This document shows, in pieces, positions 8,626-15,894 of a stretch of DNA of 64,000 nt (position 1 is the first letter of the stretch; each line of letters begins with the position of its first letter). This DNA is from Chryseobacterium sp. Leaf405 (lineage in GTDB: Bacteria > Bacteroidota > Bacteroidia > Flavobacteriales > Weeksellaceae), in the NCBI RefSeq assembly GCF_001425355.1, contig NZ_LMQN01000015.1, positions 357,862 through 421,861 of the forward strand. The letters run 5' to 3'. Made by a program: the position numbers and the translations under genes. The notes under the pieces are model-generated. The model searched no databases. It saw only the letters and a list, made by a program, of their open reading frames with translations, and was not told the origin of the DNA.

Positions 8626-9345
8626 TTATTTTGCCGTTTCCGGCTTCTCAATCAATAAATTATAAGTGAAAGCCGCTGCAATTCCGCCTAAGACAGGAGC
8701 TACAAAGAAAAGCCAGAGTTGTTCAAGAGCTGCTTCGCCTGCAAATATTGCCGGCCCGAAACTTCTTGCAGGATTTACAGAGATTCCGGTTACTTTAATT
8801 CCTACAATGTGTATTAATACTAAGGAAAAACCGATTGCTATACCCGCAAATCCACCGTTGATATTTTTTGTAGACGTTGATCCTAAAATCACCATCAAAA
8901 AGATAAAAGTAAAAATAAATTCTGCTACAAATGCTGCCATTGTGTTGTATTGATCCAGATAACCTGTTCCCCAACCGTTGGAACCCAATGCCCAAGGTTT
9001 CATTTCTGCGCCGGGATGATTTATAAAAATAATATAGAGGATGCCCGCACCGATAACCGCACCAAGCATCTGCGCAATAATATAACGGAATGCTTCATCC
9101 ATTTTCATTCTGCCTGCCGCAACCATGGCAATCGAAATTGCAGGATTGATATGACAGCCGGAAATGTGACCAATAGCATAAGCCATTGCTACAACACTTA
9201 AGCCGAAAGCAAAAGAAATCCCGAGAAGTCCGACTCCCGTAGTTCCGTCTGCACCGGCAATGACTGCGCTGCCGCAGCCCATTAAAACAAGTACCATAGT
9301 ACCAAGCATTTCTGCAATAAATTTTGAAGTTTTTGAGATCATCAT
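8626..9345 (-). CDS. aqpZ: Aquaporin Z family water channel
   Basis: MIP-family channel of 239 residues with six membrane spans and the two half-helix NPA motifs, at 67-69 (HINPA) and 191-193 (SVNPARSFGPA). A His in span five (LVLIHIVG, H179) matches the narrow selectivity filter of water-selective AqpZ rather than the glycerol facilitators. The double Met at the start leaves two adjacent possible starts; both keep the first span intact. Monocistronic, with a 215-bp upstream gap shared with the divergent exported protein. Confidence 0.92.
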   Translation of the reverse strand: MMISKTSKFIAEMLGTMVLVLMGCGSAVIAGADGTTGVGLLGISFAFGLSVVAMAYAIGHISGCHINPAISIAMVAAGRMKMDEAFRYIIAQMLGAVIGAGILYIIFINHPGAEMKPWALGSNGWGTGYLDQYNTMAAFVAEFIFTFIFLMVILGSTSTKNINGGFAGIAIGFSLVLIHIVGIKVTGISVNPARSFGPAIFAGEAALEQLWLFFVAPVLGGIAAAFTYNLLIEKPETAK

Positions 9346-9490
9346 TGTTATGTATTTTGAGATTAGAAAGCTAATTTATAATTTAAATATGAAATTACAG
9401 GTGTTTAAATTTAAAATATGATAATTTTATTGATGATTAATTAGGAATTTAATAATACTTTGTTGTGTTTTTTAATTAAATTTTTTCGTG

Positions 9491-9498
9491 TATATTTG
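9491..9498 (+). promoter_or_regulatory. -7 box before the M15-like gene
   Basis: TATATTTG matches TAnnTTTG, 62 bp before the ATG at 9561. Confidence 0.5.
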
Positions 9499-9560
9499 AG
9501 TTATAGTTGATTTTTATAACACAGAGGATGATTTTTACTTTAATAATTTAAATATCTTCA

Positions 9561-10181
9561 ATGAAAAAGTTTTTGTGTTTGATATTGGCGTCTTTCAGTT
9601 ATGGTGCTTATTATTCTCAGGCAGCAAAAAAAACAGTACCGTGCTACGATCTTACACAGGTTTTAAGAGTGGAACCTACATTCTTATACAAACCGCATCT
9701 GGATGCTTCCAAAAGTTTCGGGGTAAAATTGCTCAACGATACAAAAACGGTTCAGAAATACATCAGTAACGGGAAATTTCATAAAATAAAAAAGACGGGA
9801 AAAGGATACCAGGTTCAAAAGCTTGATTACAGCCGAGCTTGGATGGTTTCAAAGGGAAAATCGATGATTGAAAAAATGGGTTCCCGTTTCAGCAAAGAGA
9901 CCAAAGGGAATAGTTTTACAGTATCATCTATTACCAGAACGCTGGAAGATCAGTGTAGATTAAGAAAAGTTAATTCTAATGCTTCACTGGGTATAAGTTC
10001 GCATAATTACGGTAATTCTTTTGATATTTCTTATGTCCGTTTTAATGGTGTTTTAAAGAGCAATCCTAAAATGGAGGCCGCTTTGGAGAAGGTTTTAAAA
10101 TATTACTATAATGCGGGACGTATTTATTATATTAAAGAAAGACAGCAAAGCTGTTACCACATTACGGTTAGAAATTATTAA
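9561..10181 (+). CDS. Exported DUF5715/peptidase M15-like protein
   Basis: Secreted protein of 206 residues with a signal peptide ending near residue 20. The C-terminal half resembles the LAS (D-Ala-D-Ala carboxypeptidase) fold. The segment SSHNYGNSFDIS supplies an H-x6-D pair (H148, D155), and CYHITV near the end supplies H200, the third expected zinc ligand; TRTLEDQ earlier corresponds to the substrate arginine region. This suggests a peptidoglycan peptidase in the periplasm, but the family is largely uncharacterised. Transcribed from its own promoter; neighbours give no functional clue. Confidence 0.6.
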   Translation: MKKFLCLILASFSYGAYYSQAAKKTVPCYDLTQVLRVEPTFLYKPHLDASKSFGVKLLNDTKTVQKYISNGKFHKIKKTGKGYQVQKLDYSRAWMVSKGKSMIEKMGSRFSKETKGNSFTVSSITRTLEDQCRLRKVNSNASLGISSHNYGNSFDISYVRFNGVLKSNPKMEAALEKVLKYYYNAGRIYYIKERQQSCYHITVRNY

Positions 10182-10265
10182 CGATTTTCAATTATTTGTG
10201 AGATACTTGCACAGGTAGTTTAGTTTGCATAATTTTATGCGACTAAAAAATACCATGTAATTATT

Positions 10266-11009
10266 ATGAGATCAACATTCAATGTTAAGGAGTACGGCGT
10301 TGCGATTGAGGGATGGAACAACAGCTGTGGAAACTATTCATCAATTGAAAGTCTTATTCCTACCAATTATGTTTTCAATCTTACTGCGGATCAGATAAAC
10401 TGGCTCAACGACAGAAACAAAAATTCTAAGTTCTGTGTAGAGATGGGGATTTACAATAATCAGGTTGTAATTATTCTTTCTCCTCTGGATGCGAGCGGAA
10501 ATAAGATTGCCGTAGACGATTATTGTTATGCACCATTGGAAGAATTAACTCACGATCTGAGGCTTACAGAAACAGAACAATATGTTGTGGTGAGAAATGC
10601 GGTTCTTTCAAAAGAACTTACGAAAGTAGACGACAACTCAAATATTTCGTTTCCGATTGCTACCCAACCTATGATGGAGCAGGACAAAGCACTTGCAGCG
10701 ATTGAATCATGGAGAAGTGAAGCGATGACTTGGTTTTACAGAGAGTGTAATGAGTTTAAAGGTCAGAGAGTTTTCAGACAGTTTTTTGTTCCGGCAAAAG
10801 ATCTTATGCCTTCAAAACCTGGTCTTACAAATGTTGTATGTTCATTCGGATTGAAGTTTTCTGATATTTATCAGAGAATGTTACCTACACTTATTTTTAT
10901 TTCCTTTTATGGTAATATTAGTAATTCTGAAGATAACGAGAGCATACAAAAGACTTCAAATACGTATGATTGGTCACAGCCTTGCCCGCCTCTATGTCCG
11001 TATATTTAA
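10266..11009 (+). CDS. Hypothetical protein, 247 aa
   Basis: Not recognised. Soluble, no signal peptide or membrane span. The sequence is mixed alpha/beta, with an aromatic-rich central region (EAMTWFYRECNEF) and an unusual proline/cysteine-rich C-terminus, WSQPCPPLCPYI, that looks like a tail or recognition motif. The ATG at 10266 follows an AT-rich leader. It is 20 bp upstream of the 7-TM gene and the two-component pair on the same strand and may be part of that group. Composition is like its neighbours. Confidence 0.6.
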   Translation: MRSTFNVKEYGVAIEGWNNSCGNYSSIESLIPTNYVFNLTADQINWLNDRNKNSKFCVEMGIYNNQVVIILSPLDASGNKIAVDDYCYAPLEELTHDLRLTETEQYVVVRNAVLSKELTKVDDNSNISFPIATQPMMEQDKALAAIESWRSEAMTWFYRECNEFKGQRVFRQFFVPAKDLMPSKPGLTNVVCSFGLKFSDIYQRMLPTLIFISFYGNISNSEDNESIQKTSNTYDWSQPCPPLCPYI

Positions 11010-11029
11010 TTTATAACTAAAAAAATATT

Positions 11030-11638
11030 GTGGAACTATACGAAGTAATACTTTACCTCAATAATGGTTTACTTTTAATTTGTGCTGCTTTAGGGCTTAT
11101 TAAGTACAAATATTTTAAAAATACAGAAAAATGGTATGTTTATTATATCATTTTTCTTTTTTTGATAGAAGCTATCGTGAAAATTTCGCTATATCTTTTG
11201 AATATTAAAGATATGGGTTTTATTTTTCCTTTCTATGTTGCCGGGGAGCTGCTGTTGCTAGGAGTTTTGTTTATTAGGAAGTTTCAGCTATCATATTATT
11301 GGTATATTCCGCTAGTTTTACTTGCGGGCGGTGTTTTTATTGATATTCCTAATGTAACAGGTGATGTTAAGAAGGTAATTTCAAATATAGTAGTGATCTG
11401 TTTGGCTGGATACGCCCTTTTGATGGAAATTAAAAACAGTAAAATCAATGATAGATTTATGCTGGCAGACAGTTTTATTTTTTTGTATTACGGTTTGTCT
11501 GTATTTTTATTTTTCCTCCTTCGTCAGCTTTCAGATTTGGGGAAAACAGAAGCCGAAATGATTTGGAGTATGAATAATCTTCTTTGTAGTTTTCTTTATT
11601 TATCAATTATTTATACCTTTTTAAGATTAAAGAAATAA
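11030..11638 (+). CDS. Seven-span membrane protein, unknown function
   Basis: Hydrophobic protein of 202 residues with about seven transmembrane helices separated by short Lys-rich loops, and no recognisable catalytic motif. The best start is GTG at 11030, which puts a short polar end before the first helix. The next gene, a histidine kinase with a single N-terminal span and no sensor domain, begins 23 bp later, so this protein could be the membrane sensor for it; that pairing is inferred from gene order only. Confidence 0.65.
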   Translation: MELYEVILYLNNGLLLICAALGLIKYKYFKNTEKWYVYYIIFLFLIEAIVKISLYLLNIKDMGFIFPFYVAGELLLLGVLFIRKFQLSYYWYIPLVLLAGGVFIDIPNVTGDVKKVISNIVVICLAGYALLMEIKNSKINDRFMLADSFIFLYYGLSVFLFFLLRQLSDLGKTEAEMIWSMNNLLCSFLYLSIIYTFLRLKK

Positions 11639-11661
11639 CATTAAATATCAATTTTTTTATC

Positions 11662-12417
11662 TTGCTGATTGTCGTTCTGGTAATCATCATGTCTTTTATT
11701 TTGCTGGCTTACCGCAGTTTTATTCAGAGAATTTTGAAAGAAAAGAATGCACAGCATGAAGCCGAAGTTCAGCATCAGAAGAAACTGGTATTAGAAAATA
11801 TTAAAGCGCAGGAATCGGAAAGAAAAAGAATTGCCGTCATGATTCATGATGATATCGGGAACCGTCTGAATATTCTTTCATTATGGCTAAATAATTTAGA
11901 TACAAAAGGTGATGAGATCATTAAGAAAAACATTACCACACAAATGTCTTCATTAATAGATTCGGCAAGAAGTATTTCACATTCATTATATCCTGTGAAT
12001 TTAGAATCTGTCGGTTTGGTATTGTATATTGAAGAACTGATCGCCAATTTATCGGGGAGAATCAATATTTCGATGAATGTAAGCCCGAAATTTCAGAAAA
12101 AAGACATTTTTATAGAAGTTCAGTTATACAGAATTATTCAGGAATTTACCACCAATGTTCTCAAACATTCGGAAGCATCAAGAGTTTGGATCTATATTAA
12201 GGATAACAAAACAAATCTTGCCGTCATTATTTCAGATAATGGGAAGAGTTTTGAATATGATGAGGTGAAAAAAGGGATGGGTATCAAAAATATCGAATCC
12301 AGAATAAAATCTATGAATGCTGCGCACAAATGGAAAAATACACTTCATGTGGGCAGTCGTTTAATTATTAAAATTCCATACAACAATGAATTCCCAGATC
12401 AAAATAGCATTAATTGA
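11662..12417 (+). CDS. Sensor histidine kinase, NarL/HisKA_3 type
   Basis: Kinase of 251 residues with one N-terminal membrane helix (about 1-17), a short coiled linker (30-55) and a HisKA_3 dimerisation domain. The phospho-acceptor is H62 in MIHDDIGNRLN. The HATPase domain shows the N box (N165 in EFTTNVLKH), DNG at 192-194 and GMG at 205-207. There is no periplasmic sensor region. No ATG lies near the membrane helix and TTG at 11662 is the most plausible start. The stop overlaps the response-regulator gene by 32 bp, so the two are translationally linked partners. Confidence 0.88.
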   Translation: MLIVVLVIIMSFILLAYRSFIQRILKEKNAQHEAEVQHQKKLVLENIKAQESERKRIAVMIHDDIGNRLNILSLWLNNLDTKGDEIIKKNITTQMSSLIDSARSISHSLYPVNLESVGLVLYIEELIANLSGRINISMNVSPKFQKKDIFIEVQLYRIIQEFTTNVLKHSEASRVWIYIKDNKTNLAVIISDNGKSFEYDEVKKGMGIKNIESRIKSMNAAHKWKNTLHVGSRLIIKIPYNNEFPDQNSIN

Positions 12418-13063
12418 TGATGAGCAGCTCATCCTTGAAGGGGTGAAAATGTTATTGTCTTCCGAACAGAATATTTCGGTTGTTTCAACATCTGCCACAG
12501 GACCTGATTTTTTAGAGACACTGGAAAATATTTCTGAAGAAGACTTTCCGGATCTTGCTTTGGTTGATGTTCAGATGCAGCCGATGAATGGTTTTGAATT
12601 GGTAGAAATTCTAAAAGAGAAATATCCGGATCTTAAAATTATCATCCTTTCTTCTCATTATAAAACGACGATTTTAGGATATATGGTAAAGTTAGGCGTT
12701 TCTGCTTTTTTACCTAAAAATTCCAACAGAAATGCTTTTATAGAAGCCATTACAATGGTTCACAGAAATGGAATTTTCTTCACTCCGGAAGATCATCAGA
12801 TGATTTTTTCATACATGAACAGCCCGACGAAAAAAAGAACGCTTTTTGAAATGGATGACGAGCTTTCTGATCGTGAGAAAGATGTCGTAAAATTGATCTG
12901 TCAGGAATGTACCAATAACGAAATCGCCGAAAAATTATTCATTAGTCCAAGAACAGTTGAAAGTCACAGACAGAGGATTGTCGAAAAAATTGGCGCTAAA
13001 AATACGGTAGGAATTGTGATTTACGCAATTATCAACAATATTTATCCGTTAGAAAGAATTTGA
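12386..13063 (+). CDS. LuxR-type response regulator
   Basis: Receiver domain at residues 1-120 with the acidic pair D11/D12, phosphorylation site D61 in LALVDVQMQ, and K111 in FLPKN. A LuxR/NarL helix-turn-helix covers about 155-215 (SDREKDVVKLI...NEIAEKLFISPRTVESH). It overlaps the upstream kinase and is closed by a terminator, so kinase and regulator form one unit. The regulated genes are unknown; the DUF2235 lipase gene follows within 110 bp and is a natural candidate, though this is inference. Confidence 0.92.
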   Translation: MNSQIKIALIDDEQLILEGVKMLLSSEQNISVVSTSATGPDFLETLENISEEDFPDLALVDVQMQPMNGFELVEILKEKYPDLKIIILSSHYKTTILGYMVKLGVSAFLPKNSNRNAFIEAITMVHRNGIFFTPEDHQMIFSYMNSPTKKRTLFEMDDELSDREKDVVKLICQECTNNEIAEKLFISPRTVESHRQRIVEKIGAKNTVGIVIYAIINNIYPLERI

Positions 13064-13088
13064 TTCCGTAGAAATACGGAATTTTTTA
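13061..13088 (+). terminator. Terminator after the two-component pair
   Basis: Stem ATTCCGTA / TACGGAAT with loop GAAA, then a T run. Confidence 0.8.
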
Positions 13089-13126
13089 TTTGGTATTTTG
13101 TACTCTATAATACCACTTTTTTTCAT

Positions 13127-13136
13127 CGTTACTTTG
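13127..13136 (+). promoter_or_regulatory. Upstream element CGTTACTTTG before the DUF2235 gene
   Basis: The ten bases CGTTACTTTG followed by GGAGG recur, with GAGG replaced by AGG, upstream of the hypothetical gene at 15090. It resembles a variant -7 box and may mark co-regulation. Confidence 0.35.
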
Positions 13137-13169
13137 GAGGGTTCATAAAATAAGTGCTTCATTATTAAT

Positions 13170-14546
13170 ATGAAGATTAAATATAAAACCACAAAGAGAA
13201 TGAAAAATAATATTATTTCGGTCGGAATTTTCTTCGATGGAACCGGAAATAACGGGGTGAATGCGACATCCTCTCAGAAACCATTACAAAATAACGAAAG
13301 CTATTATAACAATATTACCAATATTTATAAATTATCAGAGTTATTCATTGGAGATACAAAGGTTTATATAGAAGGGATTGGAACTTTTACGGGTTCTGAA
13401 GACAGCGATTACGCTATGGCAACCTGCAAAAATCCTATGGGATACAGTGGGTATTCTTCTGATGATAAAATGAGAAAAGCATACGATTTTATCAGTAAAA
13501 CAGTCGTTGATAGTACTAAAGATTATGATTTCTATGTATACGGATTCAGTAGAGGAAGTATGTTGGCGAGGGCTTTATGTAATAAATTATTAAGTTCAGA
13601 TTCAAAAATTCAGGGCAATATCCGTATAAAGTTTCTTGGAGTTTTTGATACGGTAGAATCTGCTCCATTTAATGATTATAATGTAACAGTTTTACCGAGA
13701 ACGGAAAGAGCGTTGCATATTTGTGCAGTAAACGAATGCAGATATTTTTTTCCGCTGACAGGTTTCTTTGAGGATTCTAAAGATATCGAAGATACAAAAT
13801 CCGACACGGGGACTTCTGTTTGGAAAGAAATTTTTGTGCCGGGAGCTCATGCTGATGTAGGTGGTGGTTATCTGGAAGGTTCACAGTCGGTATATGTTTC
13901 TCCAAATTTTGTTAAAAATAATGATTTGGTTTCGTACGTAGAAAATGTAAGAACAGCGGCTACCGATTCTAAAGGGAACAAAATATGGAACAGTCTTCTT
14001 CAAAATTATAAAGTGGATCAAGGAGAAGTTTTTTCTCAGGCTTATGTTGAAAGAGATCTTGTGTACAACGAACTTTCAAAAGTATATGGAAAATTAATGT
14101 TGATTGAATCTAATGCAGAAGAACCTATTTTCAGAACAAATTTTAGTGAAACTGATTTTGACATTGATGCCAATTCTCATCCATATTTGATAGAACTTTC
14201 TAATGCGTTGGAAAACTATATCAATAATCTTTCTTCAGGCTTAAAACCTGATTACGATTACGGCAAATTAGCAGATTATACGCATATTTCAGCAAATTTT
14301 GGGCTGTATCATCCTGGTTTAGTGCTTAATTCCAGAACGGGAGTTAATGAAGAATTCATTAATAATGGTTTGAATGTGCCGAGCAATTCTGATGATCAGT
14401 TCAATGCTAATCAACCAAAATTACAATCAGAAATCCATCATGTAGAAGACTCTATTGTGGATTATGCATACGGAACTAATATTCCGAATAACGATAATTG
14501 GAGTCGTACAATATTAATAAAAGAAAATTTTTATAATAAATGTTAG
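13170..14546 (+). CDS. DUF2235 phospholipase, Tle1-like effector candidate
   Basis: Alpha/beta-hydrolase of the T6SS Tle1/DUF2235 group, 458 residues. Motifs: FFDGTGNN at 21-28, nucleophile elbow GFSRG (S127), GVFDTV with D160, and PGAHADVGGGY with H227, together a Ser-Asp-His triad in the Tle1 order. Known relatives hydrolyse membrane phospholipids after injection into rival cells. It has no signal peptide, consistent with export by a contractile system, but no T6SS genes or obvious immunity lipoprotein lie next to it. ATG at 13170 or 13200 are both possible; the motif starts shortly after the second. Confidence 0.82.
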   Translation: MKIKYKTTKRMKNNIISVGIFFDGTGNNGVNATSSQKPLQNNESYYNNITNIYKLSELFIGDTKVYIEGIGTFTGSEDSDYAMATCKNPMGYSGYSSDDKMRKAYDFISKTVVDSTKDYDFYVYGFSRGSMLARALCNKLLSSDSKIQGNIRIKFLGVFDTVESAPFNDYNVTVLPRTERALHICAVNECRYFFPLTGFFEDSKDIEDTKSDTGTSVWKEIFVPGAHADVGGGYLEGSQSVYVSPNFVKNNDLVSYVENVRTAATDSKGNKIWNSLLQNYKVDQGEVFSQAYVERDLVYNELSKVYGKLMLIESNAEEPIFRTNFSETDFDIDANSHPYLIELSNALENYINNLSSGLKPDYDYGKLADYTHISANFGLYHPGLVLNSRTGVNEEFINNGLNVPSNSDDQFNANQPKLQSEIHHVEDSIVDYAYGTNIPNNDNWSRTILIKENFYNKC

Positions 14547-14573
14547 TACTTTTTCAGTTTTAAATTTAGGTGT

Positions 14574-14604
14574 GGAGCTGTCCTGGTTAGGCAGCTCTTT
14601 TTTT
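14574..14604 (+). terminator. Terminator after the DUF2235 gene
   Basis: GAGCTG / CAGCTC stem with an inner CCT/AGG pairing, then a T7 run. Confidence 0.7.
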
Positions 14605-14621
14605 GTCTTATTTTTTTGAAG

Positions 14622-14735
14622 CTGTTTCCCGCTTTCCGCACTCGCTATTTCTTGATTTTTGGCTGCGGCGGCAAAGCCGCCGCAGCCAAAAATCAAGAAA
14701 TGAGCTCAGACAATTGCTCCAATCGGGGCTAAGGT
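14622..14735. repeat. REP-like palindromic element
   Basis: Its core is a perfect 25-bp inverted repeat (14648-14672 and 14676-14700) with a three-base AAA loop, GC-rich at the tip (GGCGGC/GCCGCC) in an AT-rich genome. Outside it, CCCGCTTTCCGCACT on the left and ATTGCTCCAATCGGGG on the right form a looser continuation of the palindrome. There is no coding potential on either strand worth accepting. It looks like a dispersed flavobacterial repeat rather than a terminator, since the gene before it already has one. Confidence 0.65.
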
Positions 14736-14778
14736 ACAGTCATTCCTTTCACAATTTTAAAATAACCATACAGCTTGT

Positions 14779-14798
14779 CATTCCGTAGGAATCTAAGC
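14779..14798. repeat. Dispersed repeat CATTCCGTAGGAATCTAAGC, copy 1
   Basis: Identical 20-mer to 17848-17867. The inverted partner present in the second copy is missing or eroded here. The surrounding 14736-15089 stretch has no gene. Confidence 0.55.
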
Positions 14799-14987
14799 AC
14801 GAATCATTTCATGTTTTTTTAATAAATATGCCACAACTCCTATGAATTACGAATAAGTTTAGATTAATTTTTAGATGAATAAAAAAGATTAGAATCAAGT
14901 TGAATGTATTTGATATTTAGAGTTTTAAGTAAAAGTACTTACATGTTATTTTAGTGATTTATACTATAGTTTTTATCTCTGCTTTGC

Positions 14988-14997
14988 CGTTACTTTG
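14988..14997 (+). promoter_or_regulatory. Upstream element CGTTACTTTG before the 15090 gene
   Basis: Same ten bases as at 13127-13136, 92 bp before the ATG. Confidence 0.35.
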
Positions 14998-15089
14998 AGG
15001 TATTCTTTTAATGAAGCTTCAAAAGATTAAATAAACAAAATTATTAACGCCAATATCTGAGAAATCAGATTTACAAAATTATAGAAATC

Positions 15090-15602
15090 ATGGAATATAG
15101 AGACAACGAAGTGTATTTCGATACGGCTTCAAACAATTTAGTAAAAGGATCTTTCACGGTAAGCGAATTCTCAATTACAGAAGGGCAGGATCCGAAAGGA
15201 CATATTTATGTAGGATTTACGGCAAGCTGCGGAAGCGATGGCAAATTTATTTTTTCCATTGGTAGAAAAGGTTCGTCTGCAGTAGCAAAATGGTTCTCGC
15301 AAAGAGTTCCGGCAAACAGAACAACTTTCAATCACGATCCCGGAGAACTGAATTTTGCAATGATCGGAACTTTAGTCCTTGAATTTAACGGAGGTAGAGT
15401 TTGTACTTTTTACAATGTCGCCTTGGCGCAAGGCCATAGCGGAGCCAGCAACAACTGGTGGTTCGGAGGAAAACAGGGAATGTATAACGGCAGCGATACC
15501 GCAATTTACGGAGCGTCAAGCAACGGAATTGTAGAACTGGCATCATTCCTGAGAGGGGGAAACTCAGTAGATCATGTGAAAGTAACTCCAAAGACTTTTT
15601 AA
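15090..15602 (+). CDS. Hypothetical protein, 170 aa, Gly-rich beta-type
   Basis: Not recognised. A soluble 170-residue protein without a signal peptide. It is rich in Gly, Ser, Phe and Asn and shows alternating strand-like segments (IYVGFTASCG, KFIFSIGRKG, LVLEFNGG), suggesting a beta-sandwich. NNWWFGGKQG and the Gly-rich C-terminus are distinctive. It shares an upstream ten-base element with the DUF2235 lipase gene 1.9 kb away, so the two may be co-expressed. A secreted or contractile-system cargo role is possible but not shown. Confidence 0.55.
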   Translation: MEYRDNEVYFDTASNNLVKGSFTVSEFSITEGQDPKGHIYVGFTASCGSDGKFIFSIGRKGSSAVAKWFSQRVPANRTTFNHDPGELNFAMIGTLVLEFNGGRVCTFYNVALAQGHSGASNNWWFGGKQGMYNGSDTAIYGASSNGIVELASFLRGGNSVDHVKVTPKTF

Positions 15603-15630
15603 TAATTCATAAGCTAATAATTCATTTTAC

Positions 15631-15662
15631 AAAGCTGTTCATCTTTTTGAGCAGCTTTTCTG
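15631..15662 (+). terminator. Terminator after the 15090 gene
   Basis: Stem AAAGCTGTTC / GAGCAGCTTT (one G-U), loop ATCTTTTT, then T-rich. Confidence 0.7.
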
Positions 15663-15847
15663 ATCTTCATATTGAATAAAATCAGCCTTAAAATAAAACA
15701 CAAACATCCGTATGATTTGCAGAATCCGTAAGAGAATTAATATTTCAAATATCATTTAGATATTAAAACAGACCCCCAAATTAACCTCAAATAATTTGAA
15801 TTAAGTGTTACATTTCTTTTACATTCTCTCATTCATTTCTTTTTACG

Positions 15848-15855
15848 TATTTTTG
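15848..15855 (+). promoter_or_regulatory. -7 box of the ABC-F promoter
   Basis: TATTTTTG, 39 bp before the ATG at 15895. An open frame that starts at 15805 runs through this box, which argues for the internal start. Confidence 0.6.
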
Positions 15856-15894
15856 CACCCGAAAATTCATTATTCACAATTAATCATTATTAGC

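Noticed and set aside
13170-15602. Part of a type VI secretion gene cluster
   Set aside because: No sheath, Hcp, VgrG, baseplate or membrane-complex gene is present in the window.
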